Assembly (NCBI GenBank): GCA_022264855.1
Contig: JABYQU010000055.1
Coordinates: 186,001 to 250,000 of the forward strand
Direction of reading: 5' to 3'
DNA from: Lenzites betulinus
Lineage: Eukaryota > Basidiomycota > Agaricomycetes > Polyporales > Polyporaceae
DNA length: 64,000 nt
Shown: positions 21,903-34,500 of the stretch, piece after piece
Numbering within the stretch: position 1 is the first letter of the stretch
How the letters are laid out: every line of letters starts with the position of its first letter
Translations under genes and position numbers: made by a program
The notes under the pieces: model-generated
The model's input: the letters and a program-made list of their open reading frames with translations, nothing else
Databases searched by the model: none
Told to the model about the DNA's origin: nothing

Positions 21903-24154
21903 TCTCACTGTACAAAATGTTTGCCTGCTGTATATCGGGTGGTGGAGGTAAGCAGGGAGACGCCACACCGGTGAGTGCGAGAGCTTCGCATTAATCCGCG
22001 CCTCTTTGGTCATGCGGCCTTCGCAAGCGCAAAATGCGTCCACATCCAGATATTGATGTAGTCCAAGTACGGTTGACGGCAGCTCATGCACTCACAATTA
22101 CTCCTGCGTTAATAGCTAGAGCTTTGCGCTCCTGGTCGTGTGCTCAAAATCCGCACGGTGTAGGATGCCCAAGGCTTAGGCAGTGCTTCTTACACCGCTG
22201 GCGGGTTCTTGCGCTGGCGAGTTTCTGAGCGGACCTACACCCGGCTTCACAGCATGTCTTGCTCTGTGTCTGAGGGAATCCGGTGGACGGCATTGAATAG
22301 AGTGTGGCTACAAACTCGTAGCGCATCTGAAGTGGGCAGGCTGTGATGCACCCCAGGCACGGTGGCCGGCGCAGGGACAACTTGAGCTTGAGCGATGTTA
22401 TCCATCAGGTAGAGGAGTAAGACTGCAGAGCGTAGGGGTGCGCAGTATGTTACTCAAGCACTCGAACATGAACTTGGCGGAATGGTCTTCTGCGCGAGAG
22501 GACGTGATCACTCGCGTGGACAGTTGAGCGCTTATATAACGGCGCTTGCCGGGGGGCATCGGCGAATCGGGATTTGCTGACTTTCTGAGAATATGAGTGC
22601 GCAAGTCTCTTCCGAAACAAACCATTATAATGAACACAATATATAGCGACGAAGTATCATGCAATGTGTTGTGTGTGCAACACTTTTGGAGGTAGATGTT
22701 CACAACTACGCATGTTCCCTAGTAGGCATGAGACCTACCTATTTAAGAATGTTGTGACTCCGGAGAACTCCAACTCATGTCAGACTCGAGTGCTATAGGG
22801 GGTATATATACCACGGCATTCAAGGACTCGACGCATCGTTCCCCCGACTTTCTCTCCTCACAACCATCACCTCTATGCACAGACACGGTATCACGAAAGA
22901 CATCTGTGGGGTGCATGCGCGTGTAGGTGCAGGCCCAGGTGAGCCACATGAACGCAAGTACTGGAGACCATCCTTGCATAGATGATGTCGATGAGGCCTG
23001 GCTGGATGCTGAGATCTGAGAGGACTTCAACCACTGGTCAAAGATATCAGCGGAATGAAGGACACTCTGCATACATGCCCACTTCGGCACGCCGATCCTG
23101 CATTCGTCGGTGCGTCATAGTTTCATTTAGCACTCGGGCGGCATACACGTGTTGAATACCCTCGACCCATGGCAGCGAGCATGCTTCGATGCGCAGAGAC
23201 TGGGCTCACGTATATATGCGTCATCGTTGTTCGCTATTCCCCCGCCCAGTCTCGTTGGTCAGCCGCTCGAACATCCCGAACATGCCAAGCCGTGAGTGCA
23301 TTTTTATATTACGTCGTGGTCATTACTGCCGACTTGGCCCGATGTAACGTATAGGCGTATACCATCGGAGGGGACTCGTCAAACAGCCGGAACAAGCCAG
23401 ACTGGCAGGATCGCTGATAGAGCCAGCCGCTTGAGCCCATGAAGCCACAGCGGCTGGTTCTGACGACGTCCGCGTGAAGGCGATCACTCCCTGCTTCGAC
23501 GCTCTCGCCAAACTGCACGGAGCGCGCCTCATTGCGAAGGACCGCTGAACGTTGTGTTTATCGACATGGCAACGGAACAGAAAGACAAATCAGTGCACGA
23601 AGACGTAAGAATACTCACCTTCACTATTGACCACCACCTTGACTTGCGTCTCGCTGGTCACCCCCGTCGCTCCTTGACTTTTGAATTGCAACAGTTGCCA
23701 CGCTCGTTATCCTTCACAACAAGAATACCCCACCTACCTTGCGGTTGCCAGCACGTTGCCGACAACCCCGTATCGAACACAGCCTGGAAGACAAGGACAC
23801 AGACGCGCACCCGACGCGCACGGAGGCAAATCCCGGCCGGCTAAGCTGCAGGACTTCCCGTTTCGGTAAGTTGTTGATGTTGTCGACGCGGTGGGCGCCT
23901 TGCAGAGTTTCTCTCGCGCGTCCTCTGCTCGCCCAACACGAGGCTGCCCATCGTCACTACACGAGGCCCTCGCGTTCACGGCCCTCGGCCCTCAGCAGCA
24001 GTAGCACCCAGGAGCCCGTGTTCAGCTCAACGTGCTGTTTCCCCCTACGCTGCCCCCTCCCCCCGCGCGAGACCACCGCCCATCTCTCCACGGACCCCCC
24101 TCGTCTCGCTAATTTACTGACCTTGCATGGTTCCTTCCCACATAATCTACGGCT
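21903..24154. other. Intergenic, 2.2 kb, no supported gene
   Basis: Upstream region shared by the minus-strand F-box gene and the plus-strand membrane protein gene. C-rich tracts near 24,040-24,110 just before the start codon at 24,155 are typical of fungal 5' UTRs. No exon chain or RNA gene was recognised. Confidence 0.5.
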
Positions 24155-27100
24155 ATGTCACGACAACAGTACGATTCGTCTACTCCGGAGTCGCCCTCTC
24201 CAAAATCCTCTTCAAGACCGAGCTCGGCAGTCGATTCCGATCACTCGAGGCAGCGCGCGCACGGACCAACGCCCGGCTCTGAGGCTCACTCGTCCACCCC
24301 TCAGTCCCCCCCAGGCGTCTCTTCGAGCTCGGAGGGTTATCCGTCGTGGCTACCCAAGCGGCCGCCACACCCTCCTCCCCAGTCCACTTTGCAGTCGTCG
24401 GTCGGCGCCATGTTCAGCGAAGCCGGTCCCAGCACGCCCGTCATCCCTGTGGGCAGGAAGCCAACTCCACGATCGGTGCGCATCGTCAGTCTGCAGAGTA
24501 ACGCTCCAGCGGAGAAGGACCCACGCCGCGAACCCACCGACCAGTCTCGCGCATTTTCTGGGCCTGCCCACGCTCGAGTGTGGTCGCGCGCGACAAGTGC
24601 GGCCTTGACCCCGACCTTGTTTTCTGCTCCAGGATCAGAGGGACTGCTTCCAAGACCGAAGTTCCGGACACCCGCTCTGAACCTTGAACTTCTACGACAC
24701 CCTTCTTGGAAGATGCGCTTGTTCTACTACCTGTTTCCTGTATTCGTCTTCGCGCACGTCCCTCTTCAGACCTTCTTCGACTTCAACGCTGTATTCGTAT
24801 TATTGCTGTGAGTGGTCTCACGCCGCCCCTTCTCATCAACCCTTGCTGACGTTCATTATAGGGTTGCCATGCATCCGAACCCTGAAGCACCCGGCGTTCC
24901 CGGTTCTGGTCGCAACTGGGCACTTGCCGCTGCTGCATACATAGTATGCTGGTTCATCTGGATCGTCGCGGTGTTCGTTGTGTATGAGGTCGTCTACTCC
25001 TTCGTTCGGCGATGGCGCGTCAGTGAGTAGGCTTCCTTTTCCCCCCTCTTCCGCTTTCTGAAACTCCCCGTTTCAGAGCGCCCTCTCGTTCTTCCCATCT
25101 ACTTCTCTTCCTTCGCATTCAACTTCGCCGCCATGTCTTCATATTTGAACTTCTGCTTCCTGTACTATATCCGCATCTCCGCCTTCCTCGGCGAGCACGG
25201 CAGCCTTCGGGATGGCCTTGCCGAGACCTTTTACTTTTACTCTCAGAACCTACCTACCGTTGCGCTCTTGATGCCGCGTGCGGCGTTATCACTTGCCCTG
25301 CTCTTTGCGTTTTCCTCTCCCCAACCGGGCGCTGTCGCGCTCGCGGATGCAGGCATCGGCCGTAGAGACGGGACGTTCTTCCGCGCCTCGGATGAGACGT
25401 TGACGAACTACGCCCGGGGTGTGCTCATCGCCAACGCCGCCTGGACGGCGTGGCGCATCCTCGTTCTCCTAACCAGCTGGTGCGTCCACCTGTCGATATC
25501 TGCAGCTGATCCGCGAACATTCCCCTCAACCACGCTTCGCCAACAGGATCGGTCTTTGGGCTGTCAGCGGACATGGCTGTGCCGGTCTGTGTGGGCCACG
25601 GTACCGCTGGGAGGAGGAGGACGCAGAGAAGACGGCGTCGGTGTATCACGACAACGTCTCCGACCTCGACCCGCTCCCGTGGTCGTGGAAGGAGTGCACG
25701 ATCTTACGCATTAAGGACGCATACGACTTTTGCCTCATCACGAAGCCCGCGCGCGGGGGCTCCGCGCTCGGCAAGGATCCGCAGGAGCGAGAGCCGTCAG
25801 TGCCGATCGAGGGTATGGAGCGCATCTTCGCTGCGGTGGGCGTGCCGTCCACGCCGCACGCCGCGCGGCGAGGCGTCCTCTCCGGCGAGCTCTTCGAGAG
25901 CCCGAGGCACGGAACTCCAGAGATAGAGGAGAAGGCGGATGTTCCAGCTACGCCTAAGCCCGATATCCTGAATATCGTGCCCCCGCCGCCGGTTCTGCAG
26001 CAGAAGGAGAAGGAGAAACAGGGAGCAGACCCGTCAGGCCCTCTCATGAAACTGCCGTACCCTTTCACTGGGTATGGTGCGCAGGTTTCTTCGGAGGATG
26101 TGGTACCGTTCCCGCCATCGCCGGAGATTCCGGAGAAGGAGGTTCACGGCGAAGACAGCGAGCAGCATGAAGGTGAAGAGGAGGAGGAGGAAGAGGAAGA
26201 AGCTGAGGAGGCTGAAGAGGAGGAAGAGGAGGAAGAAGGGGAGAGCGAAGTGCCATCGTCGGAGAGGCGCACCTCGGGCTCGATGTCCAGCTTAGGCCGC
26301 CCCGTCGTCTCCCGGTACCCCTTCCAGTTCCGAAGGCCGCGAGGGAGCATATCGTCGTCACAGATGACACCGCATACGCACTCTACGCCGCAATCCCGCT
26401 CGACCCAGTCCCGCTCAACGCGCAACTCGCGCTCGACCCAGTCAACCGGGAACATCGAGTCCACGGACTCGCACTCGCCCCGGTCGAACAGCTCGAACGC
26501 GCCCAGCCCGCACAATGCGAGCTTCAACGGCGGCGGGACGGGGATTCCCATGCCCCCACGTCATCCCCAGGTGCAGCGGAGAGCAAGAGCAGGAACGGTC
26601 CCCACCGTGCCCTCGTCCCCCGGTTCCCCCTCGCCTGTCGTGTTCCCCGCAGGCCGGCCACGCGCCCGCACACGCACAGAAAGCATGGCCACCGACCCGT
26701 CCGCACACTTCGGCCCGATCCCGATTGGCTCCTTCGAGAGCTCCGAGGGCGAATACGAGCCGGACGACTCCCTCATGGACGTCCCCGAGGCTGAGGGCTC
26801 GCTCGAGGAGGCCGAGCGCCAGGACAGCGTCGGCCTGCTGTCGAACGCGCCGAGTCCGCGTGTGTCCCTCGTGAACCTGCGCCACCGCGCGAGCGCGCTC
26901 TCGCTGCACCGCCGCTCGAACGGCTCGCGCTCCGGCTCGAACGCGTCGCACACGCACTCGAACTCGAACTCGCGCTCGCGCACGACGTCTGGGACGGGCT
27001 CCGAGTCCGCGCGCTCGCGCGCGCAGTCGTTCATCCAGTCGCTCGGCGCCGCGTCCCGCTCGTCCATCGACCTCGTGCGCTCGCGCGCGAACTCGCTCGC

Positions 27101-27554
27101 CCGCCTCTCGGACTCGCCGTACGCGTCCACGTCGTCCGATGCGATCCTCAGCAGCCCGGAGAACCACACCTTCGGACACCCGCTGCGCGAGCAGTGGCGT
27201 GCGGAGGAGGCCGTGCACGACATCTCGGATATCGCGGAGGCGGAGGTGCCCCTCCCGCCGTCGCAGCCTGGCTCTGGCTCCAACTCGGAGGGCTCGCAGC
27301 CGGAGCTTCACAATGCGCGCTCGACAATCTCCCAGGCGCCATCGGAACAGCATTCGCTGGTAAGCGTGGCGACGGAGCGCGGCGGTATTCCGATCGCTGG
27401 AGTTGCGCAGGAGCCCACTCACCTGGACAGCATGCCGGACCTCAGTACCGCGCCTCAGTCGTTCGTGACTGCGCCTGCGACTGTCGGTAGCGCGACGAGC
27501 AGCTCTGGCCGGACGCAGACGACTTGGGGAGGAATGGAGAATTACATGCACTAA
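24155..27554 (+). CDS. Conserved fungal multi-pass membrane protein with long disordered tail
   Basis: Four exons, 24155-24807, 24862-25022, 25077-25479 and 25547-27554, join in frame to 1,074 aa. Residues 1-185 are Ser/Pro-rich and disordered. About five hydrophobic spans follow between residues 187 and 405 (for example LFYYLFPVFVFAHVPLQTFF, AAAYIVCWFIWIVAVFVVY). A conserved-looking cytoplasmic segment begins GLWAVSGHGCAGLCGPRYRW and contains PLPWSWKECTILRIKDAYDF. The remaining 550 residues are disordered: a run of about 40 mostly Glu residues near nucleotides 26,170-26,245, then Ser/Arg/Thr-rich repeats. I know no named family; such proteins are usually annotated as hypothetical. The tail suggests a scaffold regulated by phosphorylation. 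Confidence is high for the gene and low for function. Confidence 0.85.
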
Positions 27555-28828
27555 TCGACCTCGCCGTCAAAGTGAGAGCCGCACGACGGCCGATGACCCC
27601 AAAGGATTGGATGTGGAACGGACCTTCGCGGACGGAACGGAACATTCTTGGATGGCGGCGCGCGACTCGCTTCAGTCGAGGCCGCGCCCGCTGCTGCCCC
27701 GTCGCCGTCGTTTGCTGGATCTCACTTTGCTTGTTTATACTTACATCTATTCGCACACCCCCGCATTCTTCGCACTTTGCATATATCATCTAGAGGAACA
27801 TCGTTCGTGTTACATACCTGTTACATCTCCCCCCGCCCTGCCTCCCCTGCCCTCCCCTTCCTGCTCCACCCCGCCTTATTTGCTGTACACCGCGCGGTCT
27901 GGCCCGCCCCCTCACGCACGCTCCCGACACCCTTCGCACCGAGCTTACGATACGTTACGCGACACCCCTCCATACCTCCTTGCACGTTGATCCGGCGGTT
28001 CGTCGACTATTGACACGTTCGATGTGGATATCGATCGTCCCTGCTGGGTTTCCCCGTTCCGTACAGATAATAATAAAACTTGTTTGAGCTTCACTCCAGA
28101 TTCAAATTTATAGGCGACCAACACACCGGTCCCTACACACCCACATCCTTCGCATGGACCCCACCTCGGTCTACGCACGATGTCGCATCAGAGTACTTTG
28201 TATATCCCCGCGTTGTGGCGGCCGCCACTCCCTTGGCGCCAACTTACCATAAGCAGAACTTGGAATGTTGAACTTGCTGATTCGCTAGTGGTGCTCAGGC
28301 TACCACCAACGTCTAGTGCACTGTTTGATACAACTACACCCAGATTAGCGCCGAGGCGGTCAATCTAAGCGGAGGGCAGATACCAAGTCGAAGCTGAGGA
28401 GCCCCTCAGCTCGACCTTGGCTTTATATTCCACAAGGGCCTGTGTCAGATAGTACAGCCCGTATCTACAATATCACAGCGTGTCGGGGGCGTGCTAGCCC
28501 ACGGGGGTGCGTCGGCGCGTGCTACCGGTGTGCCTATCGTATAGCTAATCTACCGGATTGGGAAAGCGCTGTAAGGCGCCGCGAATGCTCGTAACATCAC
28601 CCCCTCTCCAAGGATCGCGTCCTCGCGATGTCGATGCAACTACAATACATAGTCCGTGTATGGTTCTAGCCCTTGCGCCACATCAGGAAAAAGTGTTTTT
28701 GATATAGTTTACCAGCGACCTCTGTAGTCGCTGTAGACCATGTAGAGCTGCCTCAGGGCACCATAAACCCGAGTAGCCATAGTAGCAGGCATAGCGCAGG
28801 CACGAGAGCAACGAACATTGTTATAACA
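27555..28828. other. Intergenic; boundary between host genes and transposon nest
   Basis: Contains the 3' UTR of the membrane protein gene and the second copy of the 115-bp repeat. The outer end of the Plavaka element probably lies between 28,330 and 28,828, but no CACTA terminal repeat could be fixed. Confidence 0.45.
28210..28324 (+). repeat. Dispersed 115-bp repeat, copy 2
   Basis: Same sequence as the copy at 19,538-19,653 but on the opposite strand, 8.6 kb away. The match is near perfect through CATAAGCAGAACTTGGAATG and the following 60 bases. Confidence 0.75.
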
Positions 28829-29614
28829 CTATTTGCCATCTAGAAGCCTAAATAATACAAAGTCGTGATGCCGCAGGTAAGGATTGACAAAAAATTTAAG
28901 TGCGGGGTCGTCCAGGACGTCGTCGCCAGCAGCGAGGACGTGGTGCTCAGCATGCTTCCCCCAGCGGGGAATAAGATGACAAGAACGGGAAATAAGACTA
29001 ATGGGGATAACAGAACAGAAGCGACGGTGCTGGCGGGTGGAGGCGGAGACTATATACATGCCCGTCGCACTATCAACAGTGCGGAACGGCGTGAACCATT
29101 CGAGGTACGCCAGTGGCTCCGTGATATTGAGTCGTGCCATGTTGTACGAGAACGGGAGCTGGAAGATCACGCGTACACGTGCGACGCGCAAACCTGTGTG
29201 CAGCCCAATGAGTACTGACTGCAAGATCGGACGGCTCAACCGGTGTGATAAATGCACGGACCTTTTAGAGGGTTTGCCTTGTCAAACGCGAAGCCCGCTG
29301 GTTGTCCGGGGTCCTGCGCCAGAACAGTCGAGAGCTTCGACGGGACGACGACTCCGAGGGGAAGGTTGCGAGCAGGGCACGCATGGATAATGTCGACAGG
29401 GCGAAGGGGAGAGACTTGGCTGACCAGCGGCAGGCGGACCTTCATCTGCTTGTATACAGCCATCCGAGACTGCGCCGAGAGCGGGGTGATGGTTATGGGC
29501 GGATTCTGGGGAGGCTGAGTCGAGACGTGCTTGATCAGGAAGGTAGAGAGTGCAGGTACGAGGTCTTTCGCTCCGTGGTTGGCGATGACCTGGGTGACCG
29601 TCAGCGACGGGTAT
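28829..29614 (-). pseudogene. Plavaka (CACTA) transposase, C-terminal part
   Basis: Two exons on the minus strand: 29614-29263 (open from the insertion point) and 29193-28829, ending in TAG. The product begins YPSLTVTQVIANHGAKDLVP and has motifs I know from the C-terminus of Plavaka-like basidiomycete transposases: RLPLVSQVSPLRPVDIIHA, RVRVIFQLP, LAYLEWFTPF, SRSCHLIPRWG, FFVNPYLRHHDFVLF. It lacks everything N-terminal. The missing part is the gene at 42,667-45,418 on the same strand, and both pieces stop at the same Tyr-Pro codons. Read with the CGGGTAT repeats there, this is one gene cut by a 13-kb insertion. Intron 29262-29194 is GT-AG. Cannot be translated as it stands. Confidence 0.8.
29608..29614 (+). 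repeat. Target-site duplication CGGGTAT, left copy
   Basis: Seven bases identical to 42,676-42,682. They flank the 13-kb element on the left and lie inside the Plavaka coding sequence at the Tyr-Pro codons where the two gene halves meet. Confidence 0.75.
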
Positions 29615-29680
29615 CACCTGCTGGTGGCACGGTGATATATTACTCTGTCTGATTAGTGACTCGCCCTAATGTATTACTGG
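29615..29680 (+). repeat. Left terminal inverted repeat of the KDZ element
   Basis: Starts CACCTGCTGGTGGC and, read inward, contains TGATTAGTGACTCGC followed by ATGTATTACTGG. It aligns with the reverse complement of 42,610-42,675 with one 1-nt gap. The outer 28 bp are weakly matched and the inner 33 bp strongly. Confidence 0.72.
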
Positions 29681-29824
29681 CTCTCCCCACAGAGCTCCCT
29701 AATATATCATTCCCCTCTAATCAGAGGCCAGTCCGGCACTGGAAATAACACTCTCTGCACTATATGTATAGAGCTATGTTTCTGTACTTCGCACAATTCC
29801 TTGGCTGTTTGTTTCCCTTCCTGA

Positions 29825-30236
29825 TTAGTAGCACCCCCTCCCCGCGCAGGGGTCGAAAGCATCTTGCAGATCTGTGATGTATCGCTCGAAATGGTATGTC
29901 CCCTCCTCACTCTCCTGCACAATCATCAAGTTAGAACCGGCCCCGAACACCATCGCGGATTGATCATCACAGGTGTAGATGCAATCGGTGTGTGTTACCC
30001 TTGCCTGGCATACTTGACAGCATTCATGTTCGGGACTACCAGGCGTTCCTTTGGCGATCAGGTCCCAGGGGCAATCAGCGATCTTCAACTTATGGAACAT
30101 GTCACTACCAATGTAGATACACATGGGCCCGGCCGTGCGTGCGCGGGTACAAGGAGGGCACGACTGATGTACAAAGGTACATGTAGGGGTAGTGTAGATA
30201 CGCCAGGAGGATATCGCAGAGAACCAGCCCATGCGG
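29825..30236 (-). CDS. Cys-rich open frame, doubtful gene
   Basis: From an ATG near 30,236 the minus strand reads MGWFSAISSWRIYTTPTCTF and continues to a TAA at 29,825. It has about a dozen cysteines, with CPPC, ECC and CQVC arrangements. An intron with a GTAACA donor could shorten it. No signal peptide or known family was seen. It lies inside the 13-kb element next to the minisatellite, so it may be cargo or chance. Confidence 0.22.
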
Positions 30237-30284
30237 GCGCAGCCGGGTACCGTGCGGGGGCGGCGGGGTTTGGGACAGCGCGGT

Positions 30285-31440
30285 GAGAGCCTCGACTGCA
30301 CGGCGGGGGCATGCGGGCGCGGTAACAGCCTGGCCGGCGCGACGGGGGCGTGCGGGCGCGGTGGGCGCGTGCGGGCGCGGGGACAGCCTGGCCGGCGCGG
30401 CAGGGGTCGGGCGGGCAGGCGAGAGCCTTGTGGGCGCGGAGGCGGTCGCGCGGGCGCGGCGGGAGCGTGCGGGCGTGCGAGAGCCTCGTGGGCGCGGTGG
30501 GGGCCTTGTGGGCGCGGAGGCGGTCGCGCGGGCGCGGCGGGCGCGTGCAGACGCGGCGGGAGCGTGCAGGTGCGGCGGGCGCGTGCGGGCGCCGTGGGGG
30601 CCTTGTGGGCGCGAAGGCGATCGTGCGGGCGCGGCGGGGGCCTTGTGGGTGCGGAGGCGGTCGCGCGGGCGCGGCGGGAGCGTGCGGGCGTGCGAGAGCC
30701 TCGTGGGCGCGGTGGGGGCCTTGTGGGCGCGGAGGCGGTCGCGCGGGCGCGGCGGGCGCGTGCAGACGCGGCGGGAGCGTGCAGGTGCGGCGGGAGCGTG
30801 CAGGTGCGGCGGGCGCGTGCGGGCGCCGTGGGGGCCTTGTGGGCGCGAAGGCGATCGTGCGGGCGCGGCGGGGGCCTTGTGGGTGCGGAGGCGGTCGCGC
30901 GGGCGCGGCGGGAGCGTGCGGGCGTGCGAGAGCCTCGTGGGCGCGGTGGGGGCCTTGTGGGCGCGGAGGCGGTCGCGCGGGCGCGGCGGGCGCGTGCAGA
31001 CGCGGCGGGAGCGTGCAGGTGCGGCGGGAGCGTGCAGGTGCGGCGGGCGCGTGCGGGCGCGGTGGGGGCCTTGTGGGCGCGAAGGCGATTGTGCGGGCGC
31101 GGCGGGGGCCTTGTGGGTGCGGAGGCGGTCGCGCGGGCGCGGCGGGAGCGTGCGGGCGTGCGAGAGCCTCGTGGGCGCGGAGGCAGTCGTGCGGGCGCGG
31201 GGGCGTTCGTGTGGGCGCGGTGGGGGCGTGCGGGCGTGCGGGCGCGATCGGGGCGTGCGGGGGTAGCGAGAGCCTGGCGGCGGCGGCGGGGGTCTCGTGG
31301 GCGCAGAGGCGGTCGTTTGGGCGGGGAGGTCGTGCAGGTGCGAAGGGGGTCATGCGGGCACGGCAGTAGATGTGCAGGCGCGGAGGAAGTTGTGAGTGCG
31401 GAGAGGGGTCGTGCAGGCGCGGCGTGGTACGTGCTGAGGA
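30285..31440. repeat. GC-rich minisatellite with 234-bp higher-order unit
   Basis: Built from short GCGGGCGC/GTGCGGGCG-type words. The segment CCTTGTGGGCGCGAAGGCGA begins at 30,601, 30,835 and 31,069, giving an exact 234-bp period over three copies. The first unit lacks one internal 18-bp duplication. Since 234 and 18 are multiples of three, long frames stay open on both strands, but the translations are simple Arg/Ala/Gly or Pro/Arg/Ala repeats. No gene is called here. Confidence 0.85.
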
Positions 31441-31568
31441 TGCGGGATACAAAGGTGTAGGATGACGTGGGTGATGGGAATTGACGGCGACAGGCATCAT
31501 CGGCGATCAGGACACAGAACTAAAGGCGCATAACAAGAAGTCGTGAATAGTTCATGCAAGAGTGTGAC

Positions 31569-34500
31569 CTATAGGCCTGCAATAGCGTCCAAGCCGGCGT
31601 CATCATCGGGGGGAACCTCGTCGGACGAAGAAATATCGCCCAAGCACACCCAAAGCTTCACATTCCTCCAAACATGCTCACAGAAAGTCTTCATCGCCCT
31701 CCTGATGAACGCCTGCCGATGTGCGTACGCATCAGCGCCTTCAGCATAGTCTGGACGCGTGTACTTTGTGCCGACCCTTTGATCCCACTCTTGCGCAGAG
31801 TGTTCGTGATATGCAAGGACACGACGCATTTCTTCCTCCAGCAGCATGCACTCTTCTGTCCATCGATTTGCTCGAGCGCGAGCCTTGCACCATTCAACTC
31901 GCAAAGCTAAAGAAGTTGACATATCAGCTTGTTTGCTCAAACAAGACTTATGCACAGCACGTACACTCCTGCAAGTTGGCACTAGCGTCTTCGCCTTCTA
32001 ACTGCCCATTGTTGAGGGAGATAGCCGTGGTCCTCCAGATCCACGACACGGTGCGACGACCCTCGGAGATCTCCCCGTCTTCGGTCTCAGCGAGGTGGCG
32101 GAGATCAGAATCTTGCAGTAGTTGTAGGTTGTTGCCCCACTGCCCAGTGCCCTTGTCAAGATGAGGCGAGAGCCGACACAACGCATCATATGCTGCTCGG
32201 TACCGCTGAGCGTCGAGGTTCAGTTTGTTCTGCAGGAGTTCGATGGACTTGTTCATACGGGTTTGGGGCCCCTGGCCACGGACGAACCGGTCTTTCACGT
32301 GGTACATGTGGTAGCGCACTTCCAACCGACTGCGAATGTTGCCGAGCGCATCGTGGGCCTGTGCTTCACGTAATACCCATTCCTGCCGGAGGAGATCGGT
32401 GGGGACGTCTACATGCTGGATCGCGGAACTGGGGAGGAGCAGAGAGATACGATGGGGGAGATGGGAAGCTGGGCTGTCCGCAACACGACCGCGACACGCA
32501 GCGGCGGCCGGCATGAAGAGCCGCTGCACATCCTGCCACGATGCTATCTTGCGATGGAGCGTGTTCTGCCGCTCAAGCACTTGAGAGCGGGAGTTGTCCG
32601 TTGCGTATTCATGCATGCGGCCTAAGTCGTGAGCAAGGCGCCGTCTGTGAAGCAATTAATCGATATATCCGAATGGAGCGGGGATGACTTACTGTTGTTC
32701 CTCAAGGTCCAGCCCAGCAGAGATCATTGTGCTTGATGAAAAGTCTTCATGAAGGATAGCGGCTGTGCCGGAGCGCAAGGCCCTACTATCCTCTTCGTGC
32801 AGCTGCACACGAGCGGCTGCCTCGGTTACATCTAACGCTAACTTCAGTATACGAAGATGATGGAAGTGACTACTATACGCACGTTTCCGCACTGTGAGGA
32901 AGGGATTGGGCTTCGTCGGGTCAGCCTCCCAGGCCTCCACAGCTTGTTGCCAAATGGCTGTGTGCTCTTCAGGAAGCGCGGCGTGATATTCACGAAACGC
33001 ATCAACGTGAGTATTGCGTTGGGGGACAGCCTCCTTGATCCTCTCCAGCAGGGCCTCGGCTGAGCCATAAGGTGTTAGGCTGAGACTGTAGCCAGAGCAG
33101 GATCGAGCGACTCACGGAGCTTAGTGGTCTTCGCCCAGTTCAGAGCGCCGAAAAAGTCGTCAAGAAAATCGCGCCGCGAACCAGGCCCCATCTCTTTCGT
33201 AGATGACGCTACAGGATTGGCCAGTGCCCACGCACGCTCCACGCTCTCTCCATCGACGCGGGCGCAGTGAGGGAGGTAGTGGAGCGAGTAGCTCGCTTGA
33301 CAGAGATCACGATGTGCAGCGATATGGAATTTCGGGATGGCCCAGCGAATACTGCGCATGACTACCGTCCCGTACCCATAAGTCTCGAAGCGCTGCCGCA
33401 AGTTGATGCTATACTGACAAGCAATATCGTAAGACACCGTGAGCGAGCTGATTGGCGTGTGCAGCAATGAACGATGAAGCAGGTAGTCCATGTTAACATA
33501 GCTACGATGGCGCGTATTAGCCACCGATTGAGCAGGTGAGCAAAAAACATACCGTTCGCCTTTTTGAAGGTCGCCGACTGAAGACGCCCGTTTCATTCCA
33601 TGTCGCGCGCAGTCAACAGTACCCACACCAGTCGCAGCAAGGTGACCGTCATTCTTGGTGTTGGCGAGCTTGACCGCGTTATGATTATTGCACTGAGGGT
33701 GTTTCTCGGTCGGTATGTGACCGTGCGTGGTGAGGTGGCTCTTGTAAGCACTTTCCTCAACAAAATACGAACAACCATTGTTGAGGCTCGGGTCGTTGAT
33801 GTCGTTCGAGACCTTCTTTCGCTTCAAACGAAAGTTGGCATCCATGGCCAGAAACAAGCGATACATCCAGCTATGTGCACGTCAGTTTTGTGAACTACAT
33901 GTCTGTCTAGCAGAGTACACTCACCTTCGACTAACGGGGGCGTCTTGCCAGTCGGGGGGAAGGTTCTTTCCGGGAATAGGGCAAGCCGGACATTCTACGG
34001 CGCACTCGCCAGGCTCCGTGCTCGACGCCGGGGCTACACTGTGACCTCGGCCACCTCGTTTCAGCACCTTGAGGTTACGCCACTGTCGAATCATATGCAT
34101 GAAAGCGGGATAACGATCCTGATAGGCATCAGATTGAGAACGACGATAACCGGTTTAGTAACATACCTTTGGTGGACGGGTTCCAGTATTCTCCGTCAAG
34201 CGCGCAAGAGAAGCATAAAACTCGAAGCCGGACACCTTCGACTGCGCCGCAAGGATGTGAAAGGTCTCTAGCAAACTGTATGTGGCTGCGGTTTTTGGAT
34301 CCGTGCTAGTCGCGGGGTACCACCGAGAACGAAGGAGTTGCACGTAGTGCGGCTGGACTCTCTCACAGCCACAGAAGTCAACCGCAACCTCGTGAACGCC
34401 AGTGAGATCCAGGATAACGAAGTCATCGCCGAACGCTCGCTTCGGGAGATGACATGTGTCACCCGGCTCGTGTCCGAGCTGTACACGGAGACCCAACGAC

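Noticed and set aside
23739..24608. A 289-codon Arg/Pro-rich frame on the plus strand overlapping the membrane protein start
   Set aside because: It overlaps the first exon of the membrane protein in another frame, and its composition is that of a frame-shifted Ser/Pro-rich sequence.
26442..27551. A 369-codon Arg-rich frame on the minus strand opposite the membrane protein tail
   Set aside because: Produced by the repetitive Ser codons (TCG/TCC) of the opposite gene; no splice or start support.
30085..31500. Open frames of more than 400 codons on both strands in the GC-rich repeat
   Set aside because: The repeat periods (234 and 18 bp) are multiples of three, so open frames arise automatically. 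Translations are simple Arg/Ala/Gly or Pro/Arg repeats.
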